Assembly: GCF_001894805.1 (NCBI RefSeq)
Contig: NZ_BCWX01000010.1
Coordinates: 62,001 to 126,000, forward strand
Reading direction: 5' to 3'
Length of the DNA: 64,000 nt
From: Rhodococcus globerulus NBRC 14531
GTDB taxonomy: Bacteria; Actinomycetota; Actinomycetes; Mycobacteriales; Mycobacteriaceae
Position numbers and translations under genes: made by a program
The notes under the pieces: model-generated
The model's database searches: none
What the model was told of the DNA's origin: nothing
The model's input: the letters and a program-made list of their open reading frames with translations, nothing else
Shown: piece by piece, positions 54,307 to 64,000 of the stretch
How the letters are laid out: each line of letters starts with the position of its first letter
Numbering within the stretch: position 1 is the stretch's first letter

Positions 54307-55397
54307 GCGGCCCGTTGCATGGAGTGCGCGTACTGGAGTTCGCCGGCCTCGGGCCGGGACCGCACGCTGCGATGATGCTGGCCGATCTAGGAGCCGATGT
54401 CGTCCGCGTCGAACGTCCGTCGGGCGGGCTGGAAATCTCGCCCAAGGATCAGGACCAATTGTTGCGCGGTCGCCGCTCGATCGAGGCTGATCTCAAGACC
54501 GACGCGGGACGGGAACTCGTCAGGGCCCTCATTGCGAAAACCGATGTGTTGGTGGAAGGTTTCCGCCCCGGCGTTACTGAACGGCTGGGGTTCGGTCCGG
54601 ACGACTGCGGGAAGATCAACGACCGACTGATCTACGCCCGTATGACGGGTTGGGGGCAGGACGGCCCACTCGCTCAGCGTGCGGGGCACGACATCACCTA
54701 TCTTGCGCTGACCGGTGTCCTCCATACGATCGGCCCAGCCGACAAGCCCGTCGTCCCGTTGAATCTCGTGGGCGACTTCGGTGGTGGCTCGATGTTCTTG
54801 ATCCTGGGAATCGTCTCCGCGCTGTACGAACGCGAGAAGTCCGGTAAAGGCCAGGTGATCGACGCGGCCATAGTCGACGGAACGTCAGTACTGGCACAGA
54901 TGATCTGGTCGCTGCGGGGCAGCGGGCAGTGGAGTGATTCTCGCGCAACCAATCTGCTGGACGGTTCGACTCCGTTCTACGACACGTATCGCTGCTCGGA
55001 CGGCAAGTTCGTTGCTGTCGGTGCACTCGAGCCGCAGTTCTACCGAGCGCTGCTCGACGGTCTGGGATTCGATCCCGCGTCACTGCCCGAACAGATGGAT
55101 CAGGATGGCTGGCCGGAACTGCGCGAGCGATTCACAGAAGCGTTTGCCGCACGTACACGTGACGAGTGGACGGCGCTCTTCGAATCGACGGATGCGTGCG
55201 TTGCGCCGGTGCTGAGTCCGGCGGAAGCTGCAACTCACCCACACCTGGCGCACCGTGGAACTTTGGTCGAAGCCGACGGAATAGTGCAGTCGGCGCCGGC
55301 ACCGCGATTCTCCCGGACAGCAACGACTCAGCCCGCGGGGGCGCCCAAACCCGGCGCGGATACAGCAGCCGTGTTGAGCGACTGGCTTGGGGCCTGA
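54303..55397 (+). CDS. Alpha-methylacyl-CoA racemase-like CaiB/BaiF enzyme
   Basis: 364 residues. The racemase pair is visible: His129 in [12 protein letters not shown] and Asp158 in [10 protein letters not shown], equal to His126/Asp156 of mycobacterial MCR. This favours 2-methylacyl-CoA epimerisation over CoA transfer. Coupled to the synthetase by a 4-nt overlap, so the operon probably activates and epimerises a branched acid before beta-oxidation. Confidence 0.88.
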   Translation: MSGPLHGVRVLEFAGLGPGPHAAMMLADLGADVVRVERPSGGLEISPKDQDQLLRGRRSIEADLKTDAGRELVRALIAKTDVLVEGFRPGVTERLGFGPDDCGKINDRLIYARMTGWGQDGPLAQRAGHDITYLALTGVLHTIGPADKPVVPLNLVGDFGGGSMFLILGIVSALYEREKSGKGQVIDAAIVDGTSVLAQMIWSLRGSGQWSDSRATNLLDGSTPFYDTYRCSDGKFVAVGALEPQFYRALLDGLGFDPASLPEQMDQDGWPELRERFTEAFAARTRDEWTALFESTDACVAPVLSPAEAATHPHLAHRGTLVEADGIVQSAPAPRFSRTATTQPAGAPKPGADTAAVLSDWLGA

Positions 55398-55416
55398 AGT
55401 GGCGGGCACCTGAAAT

Positions 55417-55444
55417 GGGGGGGACCTGAAGGCAGGTTCCCCCC
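55417..55444. terminator. Hairpin between convergent genes
   Basis: GGGGGGACCT pairs with AGGTTCCCCCC around a 6-nt loop, separating the racemase-like gene from the crotonase gene on the other strand. Confidence 0.75.
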
Positions 55445-55450
55445 AGATCG

Positions 55451-56257
55451 TCAACGCCGCCGGTAGGTCGGAGCCCGCTTATCGAGAAATGCCGCAGTAG
55501 CTTCTGCAGCGTCCTCGGTGAGAGCGGTAATGACCTGCTGGCGGTTCTCGAACTCGATCGCCGCATGCAGGGTCGGGGTTTCCAGTGCCAACCACATGCC
55601 CTTCTTTGTCATCTCGACCGAGACCGGCGGATTGTTCAGGATCTCACCGGCGATTCGAAGTGCCTCGGTGAGAAGGTTTTCCGAGTCGACAACTTGGGAA
55701 ACGAGCCCGATGGATCGCGCATGCGCGGCGTCGAATCGACGCCCGGTCAGCATCAGTTCGTGTGCATTGCCGGCCCCGACGATGCGTGGCAACAACCACG
55801 AGACGCCGATATCGCACGCCGAGTATCCGGCGGTGATGAACGAGACCGCAAATACTGCCTCGGGTGCGGATATCCGGATGTCACTGGCGCAGACGAGTGC
55901 TAGTCCGCCACCCGCCGCCGGCCCGTTCACCGCGGCGATCACAGGCTGGGGGAGTGAATTGATTCGCTCGGTCAGATGTGCAATGTCCTGCTGTCGTCCG
56001 AACGCCGCAAGGGTTCTGCCTTCTGCCTCGTCTCGCTCGGAGTCGCCGTAGCCCTTGAGGTCGAGCCCAGCGCAGAACGCTCGTCCCGCACCGGTGATGA
56101 CCACGACACGACATGTTCTATCCGACGCGATGTCGTCCAGCGCTGCAGTTAGTGCCGCGACCAGATGGACGTCGAGCGCGTTGAGTCGTTCGGGTCGATT
56201 GAGAGTGAGCAGGGCAATGCCCGGCGTCGGTGTACTGATTTCGAGTAGGTCGGACAT
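55451..56257 (-). CDS. Enoyl-CoA hydratase/isomerase-family protein
   Basis: 268 residues. GAGRAFCAGLDLKGYG and NGPAAGGGLALV are the oxyanion loops. The Glu positions are replaced, with an Asp kept in GYSACDIGVSWLLP, so isomerase or thioesterase-like chemistry is as likely as hydration. A TTATCGCTCGCTAA site lies 20 nt upstream and is shared with the divergent crotonase gene. Confidence 0.85.
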   Translation of the reverse strand: MSDLLEISTPTPGIALLTLNRPERLNALDVHLVAALTAALDDIASDRTCRVVVITGAGRAFCAGLDLKGYGDSERDEAEGRTLAAFGRQQDIAHLTERINSLPQPVIAAVNGPAAGGGLALVCASDIRISAPEAVFAVSFITAGYSACDIGVSWLLPRIVGAGNAHELMLTGRRFDAAHARSIGLVSQVVDSENLLTEALRIAGEILNNPPVSVEMTKKGMWLALETPTLHAAIEFENRQQVITALTEDAAEATAAFLDKRAPTYRRR

Positions 56258-56277
56258 AGTCTGTTTCTCCTTGTTAC

Positions 56278-56291
56278 TTATCGCTCGCTAA
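56278..56291. promoter_or_regulatory. TTAnCGnnCGnTAA palindrome between divergent crotonase genes
   Basis: TTATCGCTCGCTAA matches the pattern exactly. It sits 20 nt from the minus-strand start and 95 nt from the plus-strand start. Confidence 0.6.
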
Positions 56292-56386
56292 GGTATGAAT
56301 ATCAGTGAATCGCTTACTTCGGCAAGACCCTTCCGTCGCCGCTTCCTGCCCCGACCGGACGACTGCCTGAACGACAAGGACCCGAC

Positions 56387-57166
56387 ATGACTGCAACACG
56401 ACCAGACGTCTACTCGACCCATGACAACGGCGTACTTCGTGTTGTGATCAACCGCCCGCATCGAATGAATGCGGTGAACACCGAAGCGTTGCAGAATCTC
56501 TCTACGATCTTCGACGATCACGCGCGTCGCGGCGACGTACGGGTAGCGGTACTCGAGGGAGCAGGCAGAGCATTCTGCACCGGGGCGGACCTGGCCGATG
56601 CAGTGTTGTCGGGTCCGCCCTCCGCGGACACCATCGATGCCGCCAACGACCTGGCGCGTGCCATCAGGTCGTTCCCCACCCCCGTGATCGCAGCGGTGCG
56701 AGGTCCCGCTGCAGGAGTGGGTGTTTCACTGGCATTGGCGTGTGATCTCACCCTAGCTGCGGAGTCCAGTTACCTCCTGCTCGCCTTCACCAAGGTGGGC
56801 TTGATGCCTGACGGCGGTGCAACAGCTCTTGTTGCGGCGTCGATCGGCCGGGCTCGGGCCATGCGAATGGCACTCTTAGCGGAAAAACTTTCGGCACGAG
56901 ACGCTTTCGACAGTGGACTGATCTCGCAGGTCTGCCCGGACGACGCATTCGACGACGAGCTTGCGGAGCTGATTCGTCGCCTGGGTAGCGGGCCGGGCAA
57001 GGCATTCCAGCAGACCAAGGACGCGATCAACGACGCCACCCTGACCGAACTGGACTCTGCCTTCGAGCGTGAGCGTGCCGGACAGATCTCACTACTCGCC
57101 GGTGCTGATTTTGCGGAAGGTGTTGCGGCGTTCCAAGGCAAGCGGGCGGCGGTGTTCGGTGGGTAG
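56387..57166 (+). CDS. Enoyl-CoA isomerase-type crotonase
   Basis: 259 residues. GAGRAFCTGADLAD and RGPAAGVGVSLAL, first Glu absent, Asp in VGLMPDGGATAL: the PaaG-like isomerase pattern also seen in the gene at 16468-17244, to which it is closely similar (ADFAEGVAAFQGKRAAVF end). Short-lived single gene unit; 121 nt of non-coding DNA follow. Confidence 0.86.
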   Translation: MTATRPDVYSTHDNGVLRVVINRPHRMNAVNTEALQNLSTIFDDHARRGDVRVAVLEGAGRAFCTGADLADAVLSGPPSADTIDAANDLARAIRSFPTPVIAAVRGPAAGVGVSLALACDLTLAAESSYLLLAFTKVGLMPDGGATALVAASIGRARAMRMALLAEKLSARDAFDSGLISQVCPDDAFDDELAELIRRLGSGPGKAFQQTKDAINDATLTELDSAFERERAGQISLLAGADFAEGVAAFQGKRAAVFGG

Positions 57167-57287
57167 CAGTAGGCCGGGTGAACTGAGCGACGGGTTGCCG
57201 TCCGTGAATATTTGCAATACATCTCAGCTTTGACGTGGCACACTGGGTGACTCACAGCCGACGCACACGATCAGGAAGGACGCTCGA

Positions 57288-57392
57288 ATGCACGCCAGCT
57301 TGTACTCGTACCGCAAGTCGCAGTCGATGATTCGTTTCCTGGACCGGCTGGCCGAAAACTCCGGCACGGCCGCCGGATTCCGCATGTGCTGA
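57288..57392 (+). CDS. Possible 34-residue small protein or leader ORF
   Basis: ATG 57288 has AGGAAGGA at 57273-57280, a strong ribosome-binding site at 7 nt. The frame encodes 34 residues, basic and amphipathic in the middle (SMIRFLDRLAEN) and ending in GFRMC. It lies ahead of the HNH and WhiB genes with a 138-nt gap. No family recognised. The good start context argues for translation; codon statistics of such a short frame cannot. Confidence 0.45.
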   Translation: MHASLYSYRKSQSMIRFLDRLAENSGTAAGFRMC

Positions 57393-57530
57393 AGCCCCAC
57401 CACTCGGGGCGTGTGCGTCCCGATACCAGCTCACCCAACGGGTGACCTCACGGCCGACCTCGGCCACCCCGGACGATCACACCTCGAGAACCACCACTCC
57501 CTCTGTGAGAGAACAAGGTTGTCGATTGTC

Positions 57531-58070
57531 ATGCCTCGCCCACCCATCGCCATCACCACCCGCACCTGGATGAACGCGCACGTGCGAGTCCTCAACGCCA
57601 CCTACGAGGACTTCGACCTCGTACCAGCCGCTCGCGCGATCGTGCTGCTCGTCGAGGATCTTGCACTCACTCTGGTCGAGCACTCTCCGCGCTTCGTCGT
57701 GCGCTCCCAGCATGTGGCAATCCCGCTGCCGCGGACGATCCAGCTGTTCGAGTACGTGCACACCCCGCCACGTCCGACGATCGACGACGACACCCGCGCG
57801 AGTTTCGCCGGCGTTCTGGCGCGAGACCACTATCGGTGCGCGTATTGCGGCGCGGCGGGGGCGACGACGGTCGACCACGTGTACCCACGTAGCCGAGGCG
57901 GAAACAACAGCTGGTCGAACCTCGTAGCGTGCTGCCTGACCTGCAATAACGCCAAGTCCGATCAGACCCCGGAAGAGTCAGGCATGCCGCTCCTCTGGGT
58001 ACCTCGAACGCCTCGCACCGACCGCAAACGCCAACACACGATCTGGCGTGAATTGACTCCTCATCTCTGA
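57531..58070 (+). CDS. HNH endonuclease-family protein
   Basis: About 179 residues. The HNH site is CAYCGAAGATTVDHVYPRSRGG, with Asp-His, and NLVACCLTCNNAKSD supplies the second zinc Cys pair and the Asn/His-position motif. The N-terminal half (RVLNATYEDFDLVPAARAIVLL) is the conserved non-catalytic domain of actinobacterial HNH proteins. Start uncertain: ATG 57531 lacks a close ribosome-binding site, and a TTG at 57519 is possible. WhiB follows 25 nt later. Confidence 0.83.
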   Translation: MPRPPIAITTRTWMNAHVRVLNATYEDFDLVPAARAIVLLVEDLALTLVEHSPRFVVRSQHVAIPLPRTIQLFEYVHTPPRPTIDDDTRASFAGVLARDHYRCAYCGAAGATTVDHVYPRSRGGNNSWSNLVACCLTCNNAKSDQTPEESGMPLLWVPRTPRTDRKRQHTIWRELTPHL

Positions 58071-58095
58071 ATTGCCTTGGAAGGAGGCACATCTC

Positions 58096-58347
58096 ATGAC
58101 GACGATGATGACCTTGGCTGACCTGCTGCCTGTCTCGGAGGAGGTCGGAGACTGGGCCGTCGCCGCCTGCCGAGGTGATCGGCACCCAGACCGGTGGTTC
58201 CCCCACCCGAGTGAGGCGTTCGACTACGCGGCCGAGACCTGCGCCCGGTGCCCCATCACCATCGCGTGCGGCGCCTACGCGGCCGATACTGCGCAGACCG
58301 GGGTCTGGGGCGGCTGTGAGTACCGGCAGGGCAAGATTGTCCGCTGA
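58096..58347 (+). CDS. WhiB-family Fe-S transcription factor
   Basis: 83 residues. Four cluster Cys at 25, 49, 52 and 58 (C-x23-C-x2-C-x5-C), and the GVWGG turn at 69-73. The C-terminal tail after the turn is short (CEYRQGKIVR), without the AT-hook of WhiB7, and adds a fifth Cys at 74. AAGGAGG at 58081-58087 sets ATG 58096. Subclass not assigned. Probably in an operon with the HNH gene. Confidence 0.88.
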   Translation: MTTMMTLADLLPVSEEVGDWAVAACRGDRHPDRWFPHPSEAFDYAAETCARCPITIACGAYAADTAQTGVWGGCEYRQGKIVR

Positions 58348-58352
58348 GTGCA

Positions 58353-58388
58353 CGTCGGACCCATACCAGTGGTGGTGTGGGTCCGACG
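58353..58388. terminator. Bidirectional terminator after whiB
   Basis: Sixteen-base arms (CGTCGGACCCATACCA and its complement, one mismatch) with a 4-nt loop separate whiB from the convergent acyl-CoA dehydrogenase gene. Confidence 0.85.
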
Positions 58389-58410
58389 GTTTCGATCGTC
58401 TCAACGCCTG

Positions 58411-59562
58411 TCAGTTCTTGGCGATGTCCCGACCGATGATCTCCTTCATGATCTCGGTGGTCCCACCGTAGATCGTTTGAATTCGACTGTCGACGTAAGC
58501 TCGCCCAATCGGGTATTCCATCATGTAGCCGTACCCGCCGTGCAATTGGACGCATCGGTCCACGACACGCTTTTGTAGTTCACTTGCCCACCATTTTGCC
58601 TGCGCCGCTTCGACGGCGGAGAGTTCCCCGTCGTTGATCGCCAGGACTGCATTGTCGACGTACGCCTGTGTCACGTCGATTTCGGTGAGCATCTCGGCGA
58701 GCGCAAATCGTGTGTTCTGGAAGTCGCCGATGGGCTTTCCGAAGGCACGGCGGTCGAAGGCATAGGCCTTGGTCCATTCGTAGGCTGCACGTGCCACGCA
58801 GATTGCGCTGACGGCAATCGAGAGTCGCTCGCGGGGAAGTCGTTCCATCAAATGGATGAGTCCGCCGCCCTCTGTACCGAGTAGGTTGCTTGCCGGAACA
58901 CGGACGTTCTCGAATGACAATTCGGCTGTGTCCTGGCCTGCAAGACCCACTTTGTAGAGCTTGCGACCGCGGGTGAACCCTTCCATCCCACGTTCGACGA
59001 CCAGGAGGCTGAAGCCGCGCGATCCTGCGCTGGGATCGGTACGGGCAGCGACGATCACGATGTCGGCATGGATACCGCTCGTGATGAATGTCTTCTGGCC
59101 GTTCAAGATCCAGTCGTCCCCGTCACGAACGGCAGTGGTCTTGATGCCCTGCAGATCGCTACCGGTTCCCGGTTCGGTCATCGCAATGGCGCAGATGATC
59201 TCTCCGGCAGCCATTCCCGGAAGCCAGCGTTGTTTCTGCTCGTCGGTACCGAGATCGGCGATGTACGGGATGACGATATCGTCCTGGAGTCCGAGCCCGG
59301 CGCCGAACGAAGTGGTGGCGCTACGGGCGATCTCTTCGGCAACGATGTAACGGTAGCGGTAGTCGAGTTCTCCTGACCCGCCGTACTGTTCGGGTACGGC
59401 CAAGCCGACGATGCCCATCTTACCGGCGGCAAGCCATGCCGATCGGTCCACGAGACGGTTTTCTTCCCAGTTGTCGTAGTGTGGGCTCACCTCACGGGCG
59501 ATGAACTCGCGGACGGAATCTCGATAGGCTTCGTGATCTTCGGTGAAGAGTGTGCGACGCAT
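58411..59562 (-). CDS. Acyl-CoA dehydrogenase, long-chain (LCAD) type
   Basis: 383 residues. ICAIAMTEPGTGSDLQG and the FITSG motif are standard. The C-terminal signature reads IYGGTTEIMKEIIGR, with Gly where most family members have Glu, while Glu occurs in ARAAYEWTKAY: the LCAD arrangement with the catalytic base in the earlier helix. Follows the nitronate-monooxygenase-like gene after 15 nt on the same strand. Confidence 0.9.
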   Translation of the reverse strand: MRRTLFTEDHEAYRDSVREFIAREVSPHYDNWEENRLVDRSAWLAAGKMGIVGLAVPEQYGGSGELDYRYRYIVAEEIARSATTSFGAGLGLQDDIVIPYIADLGTDEQKQRWLPGMAAGEIICAIAMTEPGTGSDLQGIKTTAVRDGDDWILNGQKTFITSGIHADIVIVAARTDPSAGSRGFSLLVVERGMEGFTRGRKLYKVGLAGQDTAELSFENVRVPASNLLGTEGGGLIHLMERLPRERLSIAVSAICVARAAYEWTKAYAFDRRAFGKPIGDFQNTRFALAEMLTEIDVTQAYVDNAVLAINDGELSAVEAAQAKWWASELQKRVVDRCVQLHGGYGYMMEYPIGRAYVDSRIQTIYGGTTEIMKEIIGRDIAKN

Positions 59563-59577
59563 ACTTCCCCTCCTGTC

Positions 59578-62003
<2,426 letters not shown>

Positions 62004-62050
62004 GGGATACTTCCTTGCTCTTCGGTCGCGGTTATTGCTCTGAACATAGC

Positions 62051-62064
62051 TTAGCGATCGCTAT
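62051..62064. promoter_or_regulatory. TTAnCGnnCGnTAA-like palindrome before HpaB-like gene
   Basis: TTAGCGATCGCTAT, with TAGCGATCGCTA as a perfect 12-bp dyad. It lies in the 66-nt gap between the HpaB-like start and the end of the iclR gene. Confidence 0.6.
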
Positions 62065-62069
62065 ATAAG

Positions 62070-63005
62070 CTATGTTGCACGGTCTTCAGATGTCAATGGG
62101 TTGGGTGAACGGCCATGCATCAGCGTGGTGACCCGTTCGGCGGCTTCGCGCACAAGTACGCCGAGTTCGGTAATGCGTTCCCCGGTTACGGATGACGGTG
62201 CGTCGACCAGGCAGAGAATCAGTGCGGGTGATGTGTCTTGATCGAAAGCGGTCGCGTTCACGGACAGCAGTTGGTAGTGCGCGTTCGGGTCGATTGTTCC
62301 CACGGCAACGTCCGCGGACAGCAGTCGACGTGCCTCTCTCAGTGCGAGCGCGGCCCGCTGTCCGCCAACCCCCGGTGTGCGCAACTCTGCGACCGCATCG
62401 GAGATCGAACGGTCCTGTTGCCAAAGGCATTCCACGGCAAATCCGCGCTCCCGGACAGTGTCGAGGATCGGTTCGTACTCTGCCTGTAAAAAGTCGGTCT
62501 CCGTGCTCAGGGCTTTTGTACCGAGTTGAAGCCACTCGTCGAGTTGATCCTGCCCGTACCAAGCTGCCAGTGCGGCGCCTAATGGTGGTGCCATCAACAC
62601 CTTGTCGCCGACGCGTAGTCCGAGCGTTCCGCTGCGTCCGGAGATCGGTTGAACAACTTCTGCGACAACCAGATCGGCGCCTGACCGGATGAATCCCAGG
62701 CATGCCAGTTCTGACGTGTCGGCCAATTCGTGCATGACGGTTCGGGCGAGATCGACGACATCGGTTGCGTGAGAGGCGGCCTGACCGATCGGGACCAGGG
62801 CGGGGCCGAGTTGGTACGTCTTGCGAACGGGATGGCGGACGAGCCAGCCCGACTCCGCCAGCGCGACGACCATGGGATAGCAGGTTGCCTTTGCGACCCC
62901 TAGGTGCCGAGCAATGTCGGCGAGGCTTCGCCCAGTTTTGGGATCGGATGCCAACAGTTCGGTGAGCATGACGATGCGATCGGTCTGCGGTGAGTTACGT
63001 GCCAT
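62070..63005 (-). CDS. IclR-family regulator
   Basis: 311 residues. N-terminal winged helix (SLADIARHLGVAKATCYPMVVAL) near 28-50 and the IclR effector domain. ATG 63005 starts MARNSPQTDR; the frame is open 6 codons further. It reads in the same direction as the HpaB-like operon and divergent from the TPP enzyme, so either may be its target. Its effector domain suggests a small carboxylate or aromatic ligand. Confidence 0.88.
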   Translation of the reverse strand: MARNSPQTDRIVMLTELLASDPKTGRSLADIARHLGVAKATCYPMVVALAESGWLVRHPVRKTYQLGPALVPIGQAASHATDVVDLARTVMHELADTSELACLGFIRSGADLVVAEVVQPISGRSGTLGLRVGDKVLMAPPLGAALAAWYGQDQLDEWLQLGTKALSTETDFLQAEYEPILDTVRERGFAVECLWQQDRSISDAVAELRTPGVGGQRAALALREARRLLSADVAVGTIDPNAHYQLLSVNATAFDQDTSPALILCLVDAPSSVTGERITELGVLVREAAERVTTLMHGRSPNPLTSEDRAT

Positions 63006-63062
63006 GTGTTCGCATAATGCCACTCTGGCGCCGCACTGTGACCCACGCTACTGTTCAGATAC

Positions 63063-63076
63063 TTAGCGATCGTTAA
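63063..63076. promoter_or_regulatory. TTAnCGnnCGnTAA palindrome before TPP enzyme gene
   Basis: TTAGCGATCGTTAA is an exact match, 32 nt before the ATG at 63108 and 58 nt from the divergent iclR start. Confidence 0.6.
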
Positions 63077-63107
63077 TCAAGCGCCATGATTTCCGGAAGG
63101 ACAACAC

Positions 63108-64000
63108 ATGACTGTCAATGGTGGCGAACTACTTGCCAGAGCCCTGGCCGAAGCTGGAACTACCGAGGTATTCACCCTGCACGGAGGGCATTTGGATGCT
63201 TTCCTCGTTGCCTGTCGGCGAAACGGCATTCGCCTCACCGACACCCGTCACGAAGCCACTGCCGGACATGCCGCCGACGCCTACGCGCGGGTGACCGGGA
63301 CGTACGGCGTTTGTGTCGTCACGTCCGGTCCTGGCTTTACCAACGTCTACACCGCGCTGACAAATGCGCTCCTCGATCGCACCCCGACCATCTTCGTTGT
63401 GGGCGCTCCGCCGATGCGCGAGACCGAGACAAATCCGCTGCAAGGTGGGTTCGATCAGATAGCAGCGGCCACACCGGTGACCAAGTGGGCCTATCGCATA
63501 ACCGACCCCGCACGCGTGCCCGAAATCGTTGCACTGGCTATTCGTAAGGCTACGACCGGAATTCCGGGTCCGGTGCTGCTCGAAGTTCCGATCGACGTGA
63601 TGTTCGGCGAGGCCGACGAAAACGCCGTGAGATTCCCCGCGAACTACACAGTCGACGCCCGGCCCGGTCCAACTGCCTCGGCCGTCGAAGCCGCACTCGA
63701 TGTTCTTGGCGAAGCGAACAATCCTGCGATAGTCATCGGCGGTGGTGTCACGTTCTCCCGCGCCGGCGAGGCTCTGGTGGCATTCGCGGAAGCAGTGGAT
63801 GTACCCGTGTTCTACCCGGGAAAGTCGGATGGAGCGATACCCGCAAGTCATCGTCTCGCCGGCGGTGGACTGTTGGCGATCGGGTCTTTGCCTGCGCTCG
63901 GACAGCCCACTCCCGACGTAGTGCTGATAGTCGGAGCCCGGGCCGGAATGTTCACCGGCGGGCGCACCAGCTTGTTCCCTGGCGCGCGATTGATACAGAT
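63108..64000 (+). CDS. TPP-dependent enzyme, acetolactate-synthase-like (runs off window)
   Basis: The first 297 residues or so are visible. Glu49 in TDTRHEATAGHAADAYARVTG is the TPP-activating Glu, and SGPGFTNVYTAL and PVLLEVPIDVMF complete the pyrimidine-binding domain. GGAAGGA precedes the ATG. The rest, including the GDG diphosphate motif, lies past the window, so the reaction cannot be assigned. Likely a ThDP carboligase or decarboxylase of the pathway under the same palindrome as the HpaB operon. Confidence 0.85.
   Translation, partial: MTVNGGELLARALAEAGTTEVFTLHGGHLDAFLVACRRNGIRLTDTRHEATAGHAADAYARVTGTYGVCVVTSGPGFTNVYTALTNALLDRTPTIFVVGAPPMRETETNPLQGGFDQIAAATPVTKWAYRITDPARVPEIVALAIRKATTGIPGPVLLEVPIDVMFGEADENAVRFPANYTVDARPGPTASAVEAALDVLGEANNPAIVIGGGVTFSRAGEALVAFAEAVDVPVFYPGKSDGAIPASHRLAGGGLLAIGSLPALGQPTPDVVLIVGARAGMFTGGRTSLFPGARLIQ

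Overview
The window is chromosomal DNA of a high-GC actinomycete, best matched by a Rhodococcus of the erythropolis/qingshengii type. This is judged from protein character and gene order; no database search was possible. The backbone follows the mycobacterial Rv3604c-Rv3589 order: a DUF6779-like tail, a DUF2520 Rossmann protein, panC-panD-coaX, lysS, clpC, mhuD, an Rv3591c-like hydrolase and mutY. Accessory modules are inserted between these conserved genes. lsr2, which lies between lysS and clpC1 in Mycobacterium, is not there. The interval holds a decayed gene and two tandem secreted lipases instead.

Region by region. 0-3.7 kb: pantothenate/CoA genes. 3.7-4.9 kb: a thiol dioxygenase and rhodanese operon preceded by a 13-codon reading frame rich in Cys codons, probably an attenuator leader. 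4.9-8.8 kb: an AraC regulator divergent from an NmrA-like oxidoreductase and a membrane protein, then lysS. 8.9-14.8 kb: a pseudogene, two lipases, clpC with a ClgR-type box, and a deaminase. 14.8-22.9 kb: fadD and a crotonase divergent from a two-domain TetR protein, then OsmC, secreted/membrane proteins, a NarL-type two-component pair and a DsbA/FrnE protein. 23-32.2 kb: a minus-strand operon (SDR, PAPS-dependent sulfotransferase, metallo-beta-lactamase sulfatase-like protein, OYE-type flavoprotein) divergent from tetR-cysQ-cysD-cysNC-NTF2, with two operator dyads between them. Sulfate activation, PAP removal and a sulfotransferase therefore sit under what looks like one regulator.

32.2-38.5 kb: a GAF-domain activator, an acetoin-reductase-type SDR, a polytopic membrane protein, relics of a MarR/MFS pair and an NTF2-FMO fusion, with shared GATTGCAAC repeats. 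38.5-45 kb: cobalamin-riboswitch-controlled cbtBA, mhuD, a hydrolase, a HIT protein, a large LuxR-type regulator and mutY. 45-64 kb: an acyl-CoA catabolic region with a transporter, three probable acyl-CoA dehydrogenase/flavoprotein genes, four crotonases, an acyl-CoA synthetase, a racemase-type CoA enzyme, a nitronate-monooxygenase-like protein, an HpaB-like protein, an IclR regulator and a TPP enzyme running off the end. Five promoters here carry a TTAnCGnnCGnTAA palindrome, suggesting one dispersed regulon. An HNH protein, a WhiB regulator and a 34-codon small ORF interrupt this region.

No rRNA, tRNA, CRISPR array, insertion sequence or prophage was recognised. Starts were moved inward from the longest frame where a ribosome-binding site, a stop/start overlap or family length argued for it. 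Function calls rest on motifs read by eye.
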